Shown: positions 1 through 6,238, numbered from the stretch's first letter. The stretch: 7,227 bases of DNA from Simkania negevensis (GCA_017116025.1 JAFITR010000077.1:1-7227), one strand, 5' to 3'. Numbers and translations are program-made. The notes: generated by a model not told the origin, from the sequence alone.

Positions 1-79
1 TTGTCAAATTGCACTATTTTTTCTGCAAAAAAAACCATAAACATGCGATTATTTTTTGACAAAACTGCCAAACTCGAGT

Positions 80-92
80 AGGCCTTCGGCCT
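80..92 (+). other. Short GC hairpin, AGGCC/GGCCT
   Basis: AGGCC (80-84) pairs with GGCCT (88-92) around a three-base TTC loop. It is followed by GAAGAAAAAG, not by a run of T, so it is not a standard intrinsic terminator on the plus strand. On the minus strand no T run follows closely either. It may be the remnant of a terminator for an upstream gene or a leader structure; its role is unknown. Confidence 0.3.
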
Positions 93-100
93 GAAGAAAA

Positions 101-127
101 AGCAATACTCCTTCTGGAAGGTTTGCT
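101..127 (+). other. Interrupted stem-loop in the leader
   Basis: AGCAA (101-105) can pair with TTGCT (123-127), and inside it CCTT (110-113) can pair with AAGG (118-121) around a CTGG loop, leaving a four-base bulge on one side and one base on the other. The structure lies upstream of the promoter-like sequence at 161-191, so it would not be in a transcript starting there. It may only be a fortuitous dyad. Confidence 0.25.
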
Positions 128-160
128 GTCAGAAAAAGAGTCTCTCCTGGCAATTTTTCC

Positions 161-191
161 TTGAGTTATATTGTTGCTTTTTTGATATTAT
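161..191 (+). promoter_or_regulatory. Possible sigma-70-type promoter for the orphan gene
   Basis: TTGAGT at 161-166 matches four of six bases of the TTGACA -35 box. GATATT (184-189) follows after 17 bases, and TATTAT (186-191) after 19 bases. The distance to the ATG at 237 would leave a leader of roughly 40 bases. This is the best promoter-like pair upstream of the gene, but the region is A+T-rich and such matches arise easily. Confidence 0.35.
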
Positions 192-223
192 ATTAAGGAT
201 GTTTTTGCAATTGCTTCTTAATT

Positions 224-231
224 AAGGTAGG
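224..231 (+). promoter_or_regulatory. Ribosome binding site of the orphan gene
   Basis: AAGGTAGG lies 5 bases before the ATG at 237. The AAGG core is 9 bases away. An in-frame TAG at 228-230 closes the frame immediately upstream, so translation cannot start earlier. The ATG at 237 is therefore well supported. Confidence 0.6.
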
Positions 232-236
232 TCTTT

Positions 237-1031
237 ATGGGTGATCTTTGTGTTGCCGGCTCTTCTGTTGACCGTGTTGACAATGTTGATTTTTTGAATG
301 GGAACGGCTATTGGGATACCAATACGATTGTTGCTGATGTGAACGGCTGTTTTGATGGCCATAGTAATGATGTCGATTTGGAGGACTCTGGTGTGAACAG
401 ATTTTCCGATAGCGGAGAAGTTGTTACCTCGTGGGTTGCTGAGGCTATTTTTGCTGAGATCATTCCCCCTGGGGGAATAGCGTTTTCGTCAAAGACGTCT
501 ATATTGGTGGAATCAGCTCCACAGGAAACAAAAAGGCAGCTTTCCTCTCAGGACAATCATTTCGTGAACATTGTTTCTGTTGATGATGCTGCTGTTTCTT
601 CTACTACTGCTGTTGGTGCTGTTGAAGCCAAACTTGGCCGCAAGGAGCCGGTTTCGCTTACTGATGAACAAAGGGCACTCATTGATGATGTTATGTTTTT
701 GAGTCTAGAGGAAATTGTAGCGATTATGGATGCAGGGAACGATCCTTCCCTGGTCGAGGCAATTTCTCAGTATTGTGAATATCTCAAGAATACTGCTGAG
801 GCAGGTCGTGTTAAAGAATTCACATCGGATCAGAAAGAAACCGTTGATATGTTGTTGGTAGTTGATGGTAGGATTGATCGTAGCATGACTGATGAGCTGA
901 TTATAACTACTTTGGGGATGGAGTCAGCTTCTAAGGAGGAGAAAGAAAAAATTGTTCAATATATTGCAGGGATTCGCGAGACTTACAGGAATCAAACGAC
1001 GCAAGAGATTGCCCACGGTTTTCTGAGCTGA
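237..1031 (+). CDS. Acidic hypothetical protein, 264 aa, with duplicated helical C-terminal unit
   Basis: I do not recognise this protein. It has no signal peptide, membrane segment or catalytic motif that I can see, so a soluble protein is likely. Residues 1-66 are rich in Asp, Val, Asn, Gly and Ser with few Lys or Arg. Residues 67-140 look like a variable linker. Residues 141-186 and 195-249 look like two diverged copies of one helical unit: each begins [LF]T[DS][DE]Q[RK]xx[IV]D and ends with a helix carrying QY and [LI][KR][NE]T, with extra residues in the middle of the second copy. The N-terminal half uses many T-ending codons (GTT, GAT, TCT, GCT). It is a single gene, convergent with the minus-strand pair. 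The start is fixed by an in-frame TAG just upstream and by AAGGTAGG. An exported effector or a lineage-specific protein is possible, but nothing in the sequence proves either. Confidence 0.75.
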   Translation: MGDLCVAGSSVDRVDNVDFLNGNGYWDTNTIVADVNGCFDGHSNDVDLEDSGVNRFSDSGEVVTSWVAEAIFAEIIPPGGIAFSSKTSILVESAPQETKRQLSSQDNHFVNIVSVDDAAVSSTTAVGAVEAKLGRKEPVSLTDEQRALIDDVMFLSLEEIVAIMDAGNDPSLVEAISQYCEYLKNTAEAGRVKEFTSDQKETVDMLLVVDGRIDRSMTDELIITTLGMESASKEEKEKIVQYIAGIRETYRNQTTQEIAHGFLS

Positions 1032-1145
1032 TCCTGATCGAATGTATTGATTTGTGAATGATAGAGGCAACAGGGACAAAAAAAGTTCTTTGTTTGCTGC
1101 TACTCGCCCCTCGTTCTATTCTCTTCGCGCCCTTTGCGTTTATAT
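1032..1145. other. Convergent intergenic gap with no clear terminator
   Basis: This gap separates the stop of the orphan gene from the stop of the minus-strand small gene. I find no GC-rich hairpin followed by a T run on either strand. A weak A/T dyad (ACAAA near 1075 with TTTGT near 1090) is the only candidate. Part of a dispersed repeat fills 1105-1149. Confidence 0.4.
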
Positions 1146-1149
1146 TCAT
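1105..1149 (-). repeat. Dispersed repeat, copy A
   Basis: Read on the minus strand from 1149 to 1105, this 45-base segment matches the plus strand at 3115-3159 at 34 of 45 positions without gaps, including a perfect 13-base core (GCGAAGAGAATAG). It starts with ATGAATA and includes the stop codon of the minus-strand small gene (1146-1148). Translated, the purine-rich strand gives NAKGAKRIERGA. That is typical of spurious proteins predicted from a widespread family of intergenic repeats; this second statement is from memory of such sequences, not from a search. Confidence 0.55.
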
Positions 1150-1649
1150 TGCTTATTTACATTGAGTAGAGGGCCGTACTCGGAGAAGAATTGTGAGATC
1201 CTCTTTTTCAACCCTTGGTAGAGTGGGTCGTCAGGAGTTTGAAGGGAGAAGTCTTTGGGAGAAAAGTGACCTATGTGGCGTTCATCGATGAGCTGTTTCG
1301 CTTCTTCAGCGGAGAAATCGGTCACAGACTGAAGCAGATCACCTTTCTTGACCACTTCAACTTTAAGGCCAACGTCGTTACCTGAGACGATGGCGATAAA
1401 GAAGTTGCCTTCGATCTCTTTGTGTTTAGAGAGGTAACTGCTGATCGTTTCATCAAGCTCGCGAGAGATCTTGTTCCTGAGCATCTCAAAAGAGAGGCGT
1501 ATGGTATCGGAGTTCTTCTTCTGTGCCAGAGCGAGAAGCGGATCGTTATCCTCCTCTCTTTTGCTGCCGATGGAAGGATCGATGCCGCGCTGGTGATGTT
1601 GGCGCAAAAGGTCAGACGCTTTTGAAGTGGTTAGGTCAAGGCGGTCCAT
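1146..1649 (-). CDS. Small soluble hypothetical protein coupled to ndh
   Basis: The function is not recognised. The product is 167 residues with no signal peptide or membrane segment. It has a charged, helical N-terminal half (residues about 10-80, many Glu, Lys and Arg), then a probable beta segment (FFIAIVSGNDVGLKVEVVKK), and a helical C-terminus. The start is chosen at the ATG at 1649, because a perfect AAGGAG (1660-1655, minus strand) lies 5 bases before it. A longer frame beginning with GTG at 1655 would put the start inside that ribosome binding site, so it is unlikely. The binding site overlaps the end of ndh, whose stop codon is at 1654-1652. The two genes are therefore probably one transcript, with possible translational coupling. 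A role linked to the dehydrogenase is an inference from position only. Its stop codon sits in a repeat copy, so the original C-terminus may have been altered by that sequence. Confidence 0.75.
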   Translation of the reverse strand: MDRLDLTTSKASDLLRQHHQRGIDPSIGSKREEDNDPLLALAQKKNSDTIRLSFEMLRNKISRELDETISSYLSKHKEIEGNFFIAIVSGNDVGLKVEVVKKGDLLQSVTDFSAEEAKQLIDERHIGHFSPKDFSLQTPDDPLYQGLKKRISQFFSEYGPLLNVNKQ

Positions 1650-1651
1650 AT

Positions 1652-2992
1652 TCACTCCTTATCTTTTTTTGCTGGCGGTTCTTCTGCCTTCTCTGAAGCA
1701 ACAACGTCTTTATGTGGAGGGTCGTCTTTGACTGCTTTGTTGATCAACCGTGCACCACGCCTTCCTGTAAAATAGAGAAATCCCCACTGCATCATCACGG
1801 TAAAACGGCTTCTAAAACCGATCAAGTAAGCAATGTGGATAAAGACCCATATTAGCCAGGCAAAAAATCCGCTAAATTCAAAATTCCCTATACGCGCTAC
1901 TGCATGTGCACGTCCTATTGTCGCTAAAGAACCTTTGTCGAAATATTTAAAAGGCGACCTTTTTTCTGGAGGTAGCTTGTTCATAATGACGTCTGCAACG
2001 TAGCGTCCCCCTTGTATCGCCACGGGAGATATCCCTGGAAGAGGCCGGCCATCCTCTGCTTCAAAATAGGCTGCATCGCCTATTACAAACGTCTCAGGAT
2101 GGCCAGGGATAGACCAGTCGGAGTTTACGATAGCATGCCCTGTTTTCTTCAATTCTGTGTTAAGCGTCTTCAGTAGAGGCGATGCTTTGTTGCCTGCTGC
2201 CCAGACGATGTTATCAGCTTGGATGAAGCGATCCCCTAGGTAGACTCCCTGATCGTTCATGTCGGTGACGTGTGTGCCGGTAATAATCTCGACACCCAGC
2301 TTCTCTAGCGCCTTGTGCGCTTTGGTAGCAAGCCTTTTCGGATAGGCAGACAAAATATGAGGAGCACCTTCAATGAGATAAATTTTTGTGTCTTCCGTGT
2401 CGATCTTCCTGAAATTTTTCAACATGGTTTGGTGGGCGATTTCTGCAATGGCTCCTGCAATCTCTACGCCTGTAGGTCCCCCTCCAACAATGACAAAATT
2501 TAGGTGTTTAAGAGCTTCCTCTTTTGTCTTGCAGCGCTCCGCTTTTTCAAATGCTGTTAGGATTTTGTTACGGATCTTCAACGCATCTTGTAAAGACTTG
2601 ACTCCCGGAGCATACTCTTCCCACTCGTCATGGCCGAAATAGGAGTGGCGTGCTCCTACAGCGATGACGAGGTAGTCGTAAGGAAAAACGTTATCGTGAG
2701 CAAGCCAGACCTCTTTCTTCTCTGTATCGATCTTTGTCACTTCAGCCATGACAACGGAAGTGTTTGATTGATCGGAGACAATCTCTCGTATCGGATAGGC
2801 GATATCTGCTGGGGACAAAGCCGCACTGGCTACTTGGTAAAGAAGAGGCTGAAAGAGGTGGTGGTTGGTCTTGTCGATGATCAACACGTCAACATCAACC
2901 CACCCCAAACTTTTTGCCACCGTTAAACCACCAAAGCCGCCTCCAATGATGATCACTTGAGGCCGTTTCTTTGCCGGATCTTTTGCTCCCAT
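1652..2992 (-). CDS. ndh: Type II NADH:quinone oxidoreductase (NDH-2)
   Basis: This single-subunit flavoenzyme passes electrons from NADH through FAD to the membrane quinone pool without pumping protons. The product is 446 residues, close to the family's usual 400-450. Residues 13-22 form the first dinucleotide fold (VIIIGGGFGG), with the acidic D40 at the end of its second strand. HHLFQPLLYQVA follows at 44-55. The second dinucleotide fold is FVIVGGGPTGVEIAG at 166-180 with E208. The FAD-contacting FVIGDAA is at 302-308. The C-terminal stretch 375-415, with FFAWLIWVFIHIAYLIGF and YFTGRRGARLI, is the amphipathic membrane-binding tail typical of NDH-2. A short charged tail of about 25 residues follows. 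The start is taken at the ATG at 2992, which has AAGAGG 7 bases upstream and places the Rossmann fold at the usual distance. A GTG at 3040 would add 16 residues but lacks a good binding site. It is transcribed divergently from the HD gene and is followed by the overlapping small gene. I am confident of the family. Confidence 0.95.
   Translation of the reverse strand: MGAKDPAKKRPQVIIIGGGFGGLTVAKSLGWVDVDVLIIDKTNHHLFQPLLYQVASAALSPADIAYPIREIVSDQSNTSVVMAEVTKIDTEKKEVWLAHDNVFPYDYLVIAVGARHSYFGHDEWEEYAPGVKSLQDALKIRNKILTAFEKAERCKTKEEALKHLNFVIVGGGPTGVEIAGAIAEIAHQTMLKNFRKIDTEDTKIYLIEGAPHILSAYPKRLATKAHKALEKLGVEIITGTHVTDMNDQGVYLGDRFIQADNIVWAAGNKASPLLKTLNTELKKTGHAIVNSDWSIPGHPETFVIGDAAYFEAEDGRPLPGISPVAIQGGRYVADVIMNKLPPEKRSPFKYFDKGSLATIGRAHAVARIGNFEFSGFFAWLIWVFIHIAYLIGFRSRFTVMMQWGFLYFTGRRGARLINKAVKDDPPHKDVVASEKAEEPPAKKDKE
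1655..1660 (-). promoter_or_regulatory. Perfect ribosome binding site that decides the small gene's start
   Basis: The minus strand reads AAGGAG here, 5 bases before the ATG at 1649-1647 and overlapping the last codons of ndh. It argues against the in-frame GTG at 1655-1653. Confidence 0.7.
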
Positions 2993-2999
2993 CTTTAAA

Positions 3000-3005
3000 C
3001 CTCTT
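3000..3005 (-). promoter_or_regulatory. Ribosome binding site supporting the ndh ATG
   Basis: The minus strand reads AAGAGG, 7 bases before the ATG at 2992-2990. It favours this start over the upstream in-frame GTG at 3040-3038. Confidence 0.55.
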
Positions 3006-3072
3006 CTTATTTTGTGAAACATCAAATTTCTTTGTATCACATCAGTTTAAATGAAGCTATTTTAAAAGTTGG

Positions 3073-3081
3073 TAAATCTGT
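3073..3081 (+). repeat. Target-site duplication, left copy
   Basis: TAAATCTGT directly abuts the outer end of the left inverted repeat at 3082. It is identical to 3170-3178. Confidence 0.7.
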
Positions 3082-3089
3082 CAGTAATT

Positions 3090-3112
3090 CCCGCTATTTA
3101 CAGCTAAGCGGG
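3090..3112 (+). other. Nested hairpin competing with the element's long stem
   Basis: CCCGCT (3090-3095) can pair with AGCGGG at 3107-3112 across an 11-base loop, or with AGCGGG at 3156-3161 as part of the 14-bp stem. The two pairings exclude each other. This would matter only if the region is transcribed. Confidence 0.35.
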
Positions 3113-3114
3113 CG

Positions 3115-3159
3115 ATGAATAGTTACGCGAAGAAAGCGAAGAGAATAGGAAGAGCAGCG
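3115..3159 (+). repeat. Dispersed repeat, copy B
   Basis: This segment aligns without gaps to the minus strand of 1105-1149 at 34 of 45 positions, with GCGAAGAGAATAG perfect. It lies inside the 88-bp element and its last four bases overlap the right inverted repeat. The two copies are in opposite orientation in the window. The match does not include the element's terminal repeats, so copy A is not a full second element. Confidence 0.55.
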
Positions 3160-3169
3160 GGAATTGCTG

Positions 3170-3178
3170 TAAATCTGT
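3170..3178 (+). repeat. Target-site duplication, right copy
   Basis: TAAATCTGT directly follows the outer end of the right inverted repeat at 3169 and is identical to 3073-3081. Confidence 0.7.
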
Positions 3179-3195
3179 TGCGTTTATCATCTGTT

Positions 3196-3205
3196 TTGTG
3201 CACAA
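3196..3205. promoter_or_regulatory. Perfect 10-bp palindrome upstream of the HD gene
   Basis: TTGTGCACAA is a perfect palindrome about 40 bases before the start codon, overlapping the weak -35 candidate at 3196-3201. It could be an operator for a dimeric regulator, but a single 10-bp palindrome is weak evidence. Confidence 0.25.
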
Positions 3206-3246
3206 TTTTGTTTACATTAAATATTGGGTAGAGCGGTGCCGTAGCA

Positions 3247-5427
3247 ATGGCAGAATCTGACCGTGACAAAAAAACGCAATTGCGTTTGTCTCCCAGGCAG
3301 GAGATCGATTTACGCTTTCCTCGGGAGAGTGGTTTTTTTGATTCGAATGTTTTCTTTCGCGTTTGCATTGGAATCGTCTTTACCGTATGTCTTTTTGCCT
3401 TCCTCCATTTTCGTGAAGTACGCGTCGACACACTTGAACTCAACACTACGGCAACCAAATACGTCGTTGCACAGGTTGACTTTGAATTTCCCGATGATGA
3501 AGCGACACTGATCTTACGTCAGGAAGCAGGGAGGGATATTGGGAAGGTATACAGATTTGACGAGAGGGAGATTCGTCAGCGCTTCCTCGATTTCGAAGCT
3601 TTCCTTATCCATGACAACGCTTGGAGGGAAGAAGCTCCTGAGGCGACGTTCGAAGAGATATACAAAGCTTCTGATCTTTTTGAAAACGCGATTATACAGG
3701 GTCGTTTTACTGATGTGCGCACTTTGCAGAAGATGCACGAAGTCAATATCGATGACCCCCATTATTTCGCTTTCGTTCCCTCGATAGTTGGAGATGGAGA
3801 ACTACTGCCGAAAGAGTTCTGGGGGCATATTACCTCTGCTGCTTTTGCCCATTTTGACGTTCGCTCAAAAACGAAGAAATTTTTTATCGACTATTTTGAT
3901 TCCAAGCGTTGGAGATTTGAAGATGACATCACGGCACAGAGGACGTTGCACCGTCTTGTTCAAGCGCGTATCCCTGATGTTGTTACCCATATCGAGGCGG
4001 GTAAACGGCTAGTTGACCAGGGTGAGCGGGTTACTTCTCGCCATGTGGCGATGCTTCAGGCGATGAAACAGGCATTGAGTGCGGAGAGGAATCTCTGGCA
4101 CCCGGTTACTTTATTGGGCTCCTTGATCATTACCCTCGTCCTTGTCGTTGTTGCTACTATCTACTTATATCGTGTGCTCCCTGATATTCTCGTTTCGAAC
4201 AGAAAGCTCACGCTTGTTGTCTCCGTCATTATCGTTACGCTCTTTCTTGCTAAGGTAGCGGAGTACCTGCTGATCAATAACAACTCTCAGTTGATTGAAA
4301 TGGTCAGGTACCCCCTCTTTGTACCGTTTGCTGCTATTTTACTATGTGGACTGACCAACGCTCGTGTTGCAGCATTGGTTGCCGGTTTTCTCCTGATCGT
4401 CCTCACAATGGCTTTGTCGATCAAACGTACAGGTTTTCTTACGATCAATACAGTAGGGGCTGTTGTCGCCATCTTAAGTATGCACTCATTACACAAAAGG
4501 AAAGAAATTTTCTTTGTTTGTTTTAAAGTGTGGCTTGTATGTATTCCTGTAATAGTAGGTTTTAGCTTCTACCACGACATCCTATGGAACTTTGCTATTG
4601 TTGTTGATGTATTGAGTGTCTTGGGATTTATGGCGCTAACAGCCATTCTCGTCGTAGGATTATTTCCCCTCTTCGAAACCATCTTTCATATCATCACTGA
4701 TATCACCCTAATGGAATTCATGGACCCTAGCAACGAGTTGTTGCGGCGTTTGACGATTGAAACTCCTGGAACATATCAACACTCTGTCGTTGTCGGTAAT
4801 CTGTCCGAGTCTTCTGCTATTGCAATAGGAGCTAATGGTTTGTTTTGCCGCGTCTCAACGCTATACCACGACATTGGCAAACTGACAAACCCACAGTATT
4901 TTTCTGAAAACCAGCAAGGGGAGCTGAGCATGCATCAGCTTCTGACTCCAAAAGAGTCGGCAGAGGTGATTATGGCCCACGTGAGTGAAGGGATCACGCT
5001 GGCGCGTAAACATAGAATTCCTGAGCAGATTGTCGACATCATTAAAGAGCATCACGGCACAACATTGGTTCTCTATTTCTACATCAAGCAGATTGATCTG
5101 GTTGGGGGTGACAAGGGAGATGTCGATGAGAAAGAGTATCGTTATACCGGCCCTAAGCCGAAGACAAAGGAGTCAGCAATTATTATGATTGCTGATGCTG
5201 TTGAAGCCTCTTCTCGTTCTTTGCGAGAAGTCAGTGAGGTGGCGGTGGCAGAGCTCATCTCCCGGATTGTTCGGGAAAAGGCGGAAGACGGTCAATTTGA
5301 TGAGTGCAATATTTCTTTCGAAGAGCTTGGTATCGTCAAGCGTGTGATGCTTACAACTCTCCTCGCTGCCATACATTCGCGTATACGATATCCTAGACCG
5401 AAAATGAGTGAAGATGAGAGAGATTAA
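3247..5427 (+). CDS. pgpH: Membrane 7TM-HD cyclic di-AMP phosphodiesterase, PgpH/YqfF type
   Basis: Characterised members of this family hydrolyse c-di-AMP to pApA at the cytoplasmic face of the membrane. The product is 726 residues, a normal length. Order of parts: a short charged N-terminus, a first membrane segment at about 36-54, a large extracytoplasmic region (55-285), then about seven membrane segments between 286 and 473, and a cytosolic HD domain from about 490. The metal-binding set is complete: H512 (TYQHS), H541-D542 (YHDIGK), H578, H602-H603 (EHHGT) and D650 (IADAVEASSRS). YRYTGPKPKTKESA at 631-644 is also a family hallmark. The ATG is preceded by an in-frame TAG at 3229-3231, so no longer start exists, but the ribosome binding site is weak, which may mean low translation. 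It is the first gene of a three-gene overlapping operon and is divergent from ndh. The family is secure; c-di-AMP as substrate is inferred from characterised relatives. Confidence 0.93.
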   Translation: MAESDRDKKTQLRLSPRQEIDLRFPRESGFFDSNVFFRVCIGIVFTVCLFAFLHFREVRVDTLELNTTATKYVVAQVDFEFPDDEATLILRQEAGRDIGKVYRFDEREIRQRFLDFEAFLIHDNAWREEAPEATFEEIYKASDLFENAIIQGRFTDVRTLQKMHEVNIDDPHYFAFVPSIVGDGELLPKEFWGHITSAAFAHFDVRSKTKKFFIDYFDSKRWRFEDDITAQRTLHRLVQARIPDVVTHIEAGKRLVDQGERVTSRHVAMLQAMKQALSAERNLWHPVTLLGSLIITLVLVVVATIYLYRVLPDILVSNRKLTLVVSVIIVTLFLAKVAEYLLINNNSQLIEMVRYPLFVPFAAILLCGLTNARVAALVAGFLLIVLTMALSIKRTGFLTINTVGAVVAILSMHSLHKRKEIFFVCFKVWLVCIPVIVGFSFYHDILWNFAIVVDVLSVLGFMALTAILVVGLFPLFETIFHIITDITLMEFMDPSNELLRRLTIETPGTYQHSVVVGNLSESSAIAIGANGLFCRVSTLYHDIGKLTNPQYFSENQQGELSMHQLLTPKESAEVIMAHVSEGITLARKHRIPEQIVDIIKEHHGTTLVLYFYIKQIDLVGGDKGDVDEKEYRYTGPKPKTKESAIIMIADAVEASSRSLREVSEVAVAELISRIVREKAEDGQFDECNISFEELGIVKRVMLTTLLAAIHSRIRYPRPKMSEDERD

Positions 5428-6238
5428 GGTGCGCAGGGCTCTTGTCACTGGTGCGAGCTCAGGTCTTGGTAGACAGCTGGCTTTGTTGCTGGCGCAACAA
5501 AAAATCGACTTGATCTTGTCGGGACGCAATGAAGAACGTTTAAATGCTGTTGCTGCGGAATGTCAAAAGCAGGTCGATGTACATCGGGTCGTCGGCGATC
5601 TTGTACACCCCTCGACGCGGGCTCTTCTCCTTGATGCGATTGTTTTATTTGCTCCTGACCTTGTCATCAACAATGCTGGTATGGGGATCTATGGCCCCGC
5701 TCTTGCTATCCCCGTAAACGAGCAAAAAACCATCCTTCAGCTGAATGGTGAAGTGGCGATGGAGCTTTCTATCGAGGCTGCAAGGGTGTTGATTGCCAAT
5801 GGGCAGAAAGGTGTTATCGCCAACATCTCTTCTGTAACAGCATTTTTCCCCTTCCCTCAATACGCCATGTACGCCGCCTCCAAAGCGTTTATTAACTCTT
5901 TCTCTCTTGCGTTTGACTGTGAAGTAAAAGAGTATGGAGTACGAGTTCTTACTCTTTGCCCTGGACAGATCGCTACTCCCTTCCGTACAGTGGCAGGCAA
6001 TGGAGTCAAACAAGAACATTCAACCGCTTCGATGAGTATTGAAAGCGCTGCAAAGCACATCCTGAGGCAGGTGAAGAAGAGAAAAATGGTCGATGTTTTC
6101 GATTGGAGATACAAGATAGTCTCTGTTTTGCTAAAATGGCAATGGATATGGCGGCTTGCTCAACCCTTTTTGCAGCGTTCCATTGACAGACGTCACAATC
6201 GAAAAGAATTGATCTTTCCAAAGGATAGACGCTCATGA
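5414..6238 (+). CDS. Classical short-chain dehydrogenase/reductase (SDR)
   Basis: This is an NAD(P)-dependent oxidoreductase of unknown substrate. Numbering from the ATG at 5414 (274 residues): TGASSGLG at 12-19 is the cofactor-binding turn and NNAG is at 86-89. The catalytic tetrad is N111, S140, Y153 and K157 (YAASK at 153-157), and PGQIAT is at 183-188. A basic residue after the second strand (SGRNEERL) suggests NADP(H), an inference. The C-terminal extension (residues about 225-274) is basic, with a Trp-rich hydrophobic stretch (VSVLLKWQWIWRLAQPFL) that may bind the membrane or a lipid-like substrate. The start is uncertain. GTG at 5408 adds two residues, and GTG at 5429, just after the HD-gene stop, removes five; the ATG is preferred. 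It overlaps the HD gene by 14 bases and the next gene by 4, so the three are co-transcribed. Close relatives are often annotated only as SDR family proteins. Confidence 0.88.
   Translation: MREIKVRRALVTGASSGLGRQLALLLAQQKIDLILSGRNEERLNAVAAECQKQVDVHRVVGDLVHPSTRALLLDAIVLFAPDLVINNAGMGIYGPALAIPVNEQKTILQLNGEVAMELSIEAARVLIANGQKGVIANISSVTAFFPFPQYAMYAASKAFINSFSLAFDCEVKEYGVRVLTLCPGQIATPFRTVAGNGVKQEHSTASMSIESAAKHILRQVKKRKMVDVFDWRYKIVSVLLKWQWIWRLAQPFLQRSIDRRHNRKELIFPKDRRS

Larger units (their letters stand above)
1..236. other. Non-coding leader upstream of the first gene
   Basis: No open reading frame with a plausible start fits here. The stretch is A+T-rich and holds several small dyads. TTGTCAAA at 1-8 is the exact reverse complement of TTTGACAA at 55-62. 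A run of six T at 17-22 faces a run of A at 27-34. Two hairpins follow at 80-92 and 101-127, listed separately. A promoter-like pair sits at 161-191. The short arms at 1-62 could be chance in A+T-rich DNA. The window edge prevents knowing which gene lies upstream. Confidence 0.5.
3082..3169. mobile_element. MITE-like 88-bp non-autonomous element
   Basis: CAGTAATTCCCGCT at 3082-3095 and AGCGGGAATTGCTG at 3156-3169 are inverted repeats matching at 13 of 14 positions; the single mismatch is a G-T pair. The perfect 9-bp repeat TAAATCTGT touches both outer ends, as expected of a target-site duplication. The element has no coding capacity, so it would need a transposase supplied elsewhere. Several insertion sequence families make duplications of about this length; the family cannot be named from this window. 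The interior holds a further AGCGGG (3107-3112) able to pair with the left arm, an ATTTACAGC (3096-3104) complementary to 3166-3174, and the repeat copy at 3115-3159. It lies between divergent genes and could carry or disrupt promoter signals. A regulatory dyad unrelated to transposition is the alternative, but the flanking duplication argues for insertion. Confidence 0.65.
2993..3246. promoter_or_regulatory. Divergent intergenic region of ndh and the HD-gene operon
   Basis: Both operons must start here or have promoters within it. No strong -35/-10 pair is visible. For the HD gene, TTGTGC (3196-3201) and AAATAT (3219-3224), 17 bases apart, form a weak candidate. For ndh, TAAAAT on the minus strand (3064-3059) could be a -10 box; a -35 box 17 bases away would be TTACTG, the outermost bases of the inserted element at 3082-3169, and is a poor match. 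Much of the middle is occupied by that element. Confidence 0.35.

Noticed and set aside
55..84. TTGACA at 56-61 as a -35 box
   Set aside because: The bases 17 downstream read TAGGCC, with no -10-like sequence at an acceptable spacing.
1070..1095. A/T-rich dyad near the convergent gene ends as a terminator
   Set aside because: The stem is almost only A-T pairs and gives no stable hairpin followed by a T run.
931..1149. Minus-strand 72-residue frame starting NINAKGAKRIERGA
   Set aside because: It overlaps the C-terminal coding part of the orphan gene and starts within the dispersed repeat. Its start is the purine-rich repeat translated, which commonly produces spurious proteins. No ribosome binding site was seen.
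3123..3458. Minus-strand 111-residue frame across the HD-gene start
   Set aside because: It lies antisense to the conserved N-terminus of the HD protein, runs through the inserted element, and has a low-complexity Lys/Arg/Ser composition with no recognisable motif.
5173..5529. Minus-strand 118-residue frame across the HD/SDR junction
   Set aside because: It is antisense to the well-conserved end of the HD domain and the SDR cofactor-binding turn, so it is a shadow frame.
5645..6019. Minus-strand 124-residue frame inside the SDR gene
   Set aside because: It is antisense to the catalytic region of a clear SDR gene and shows no family features.
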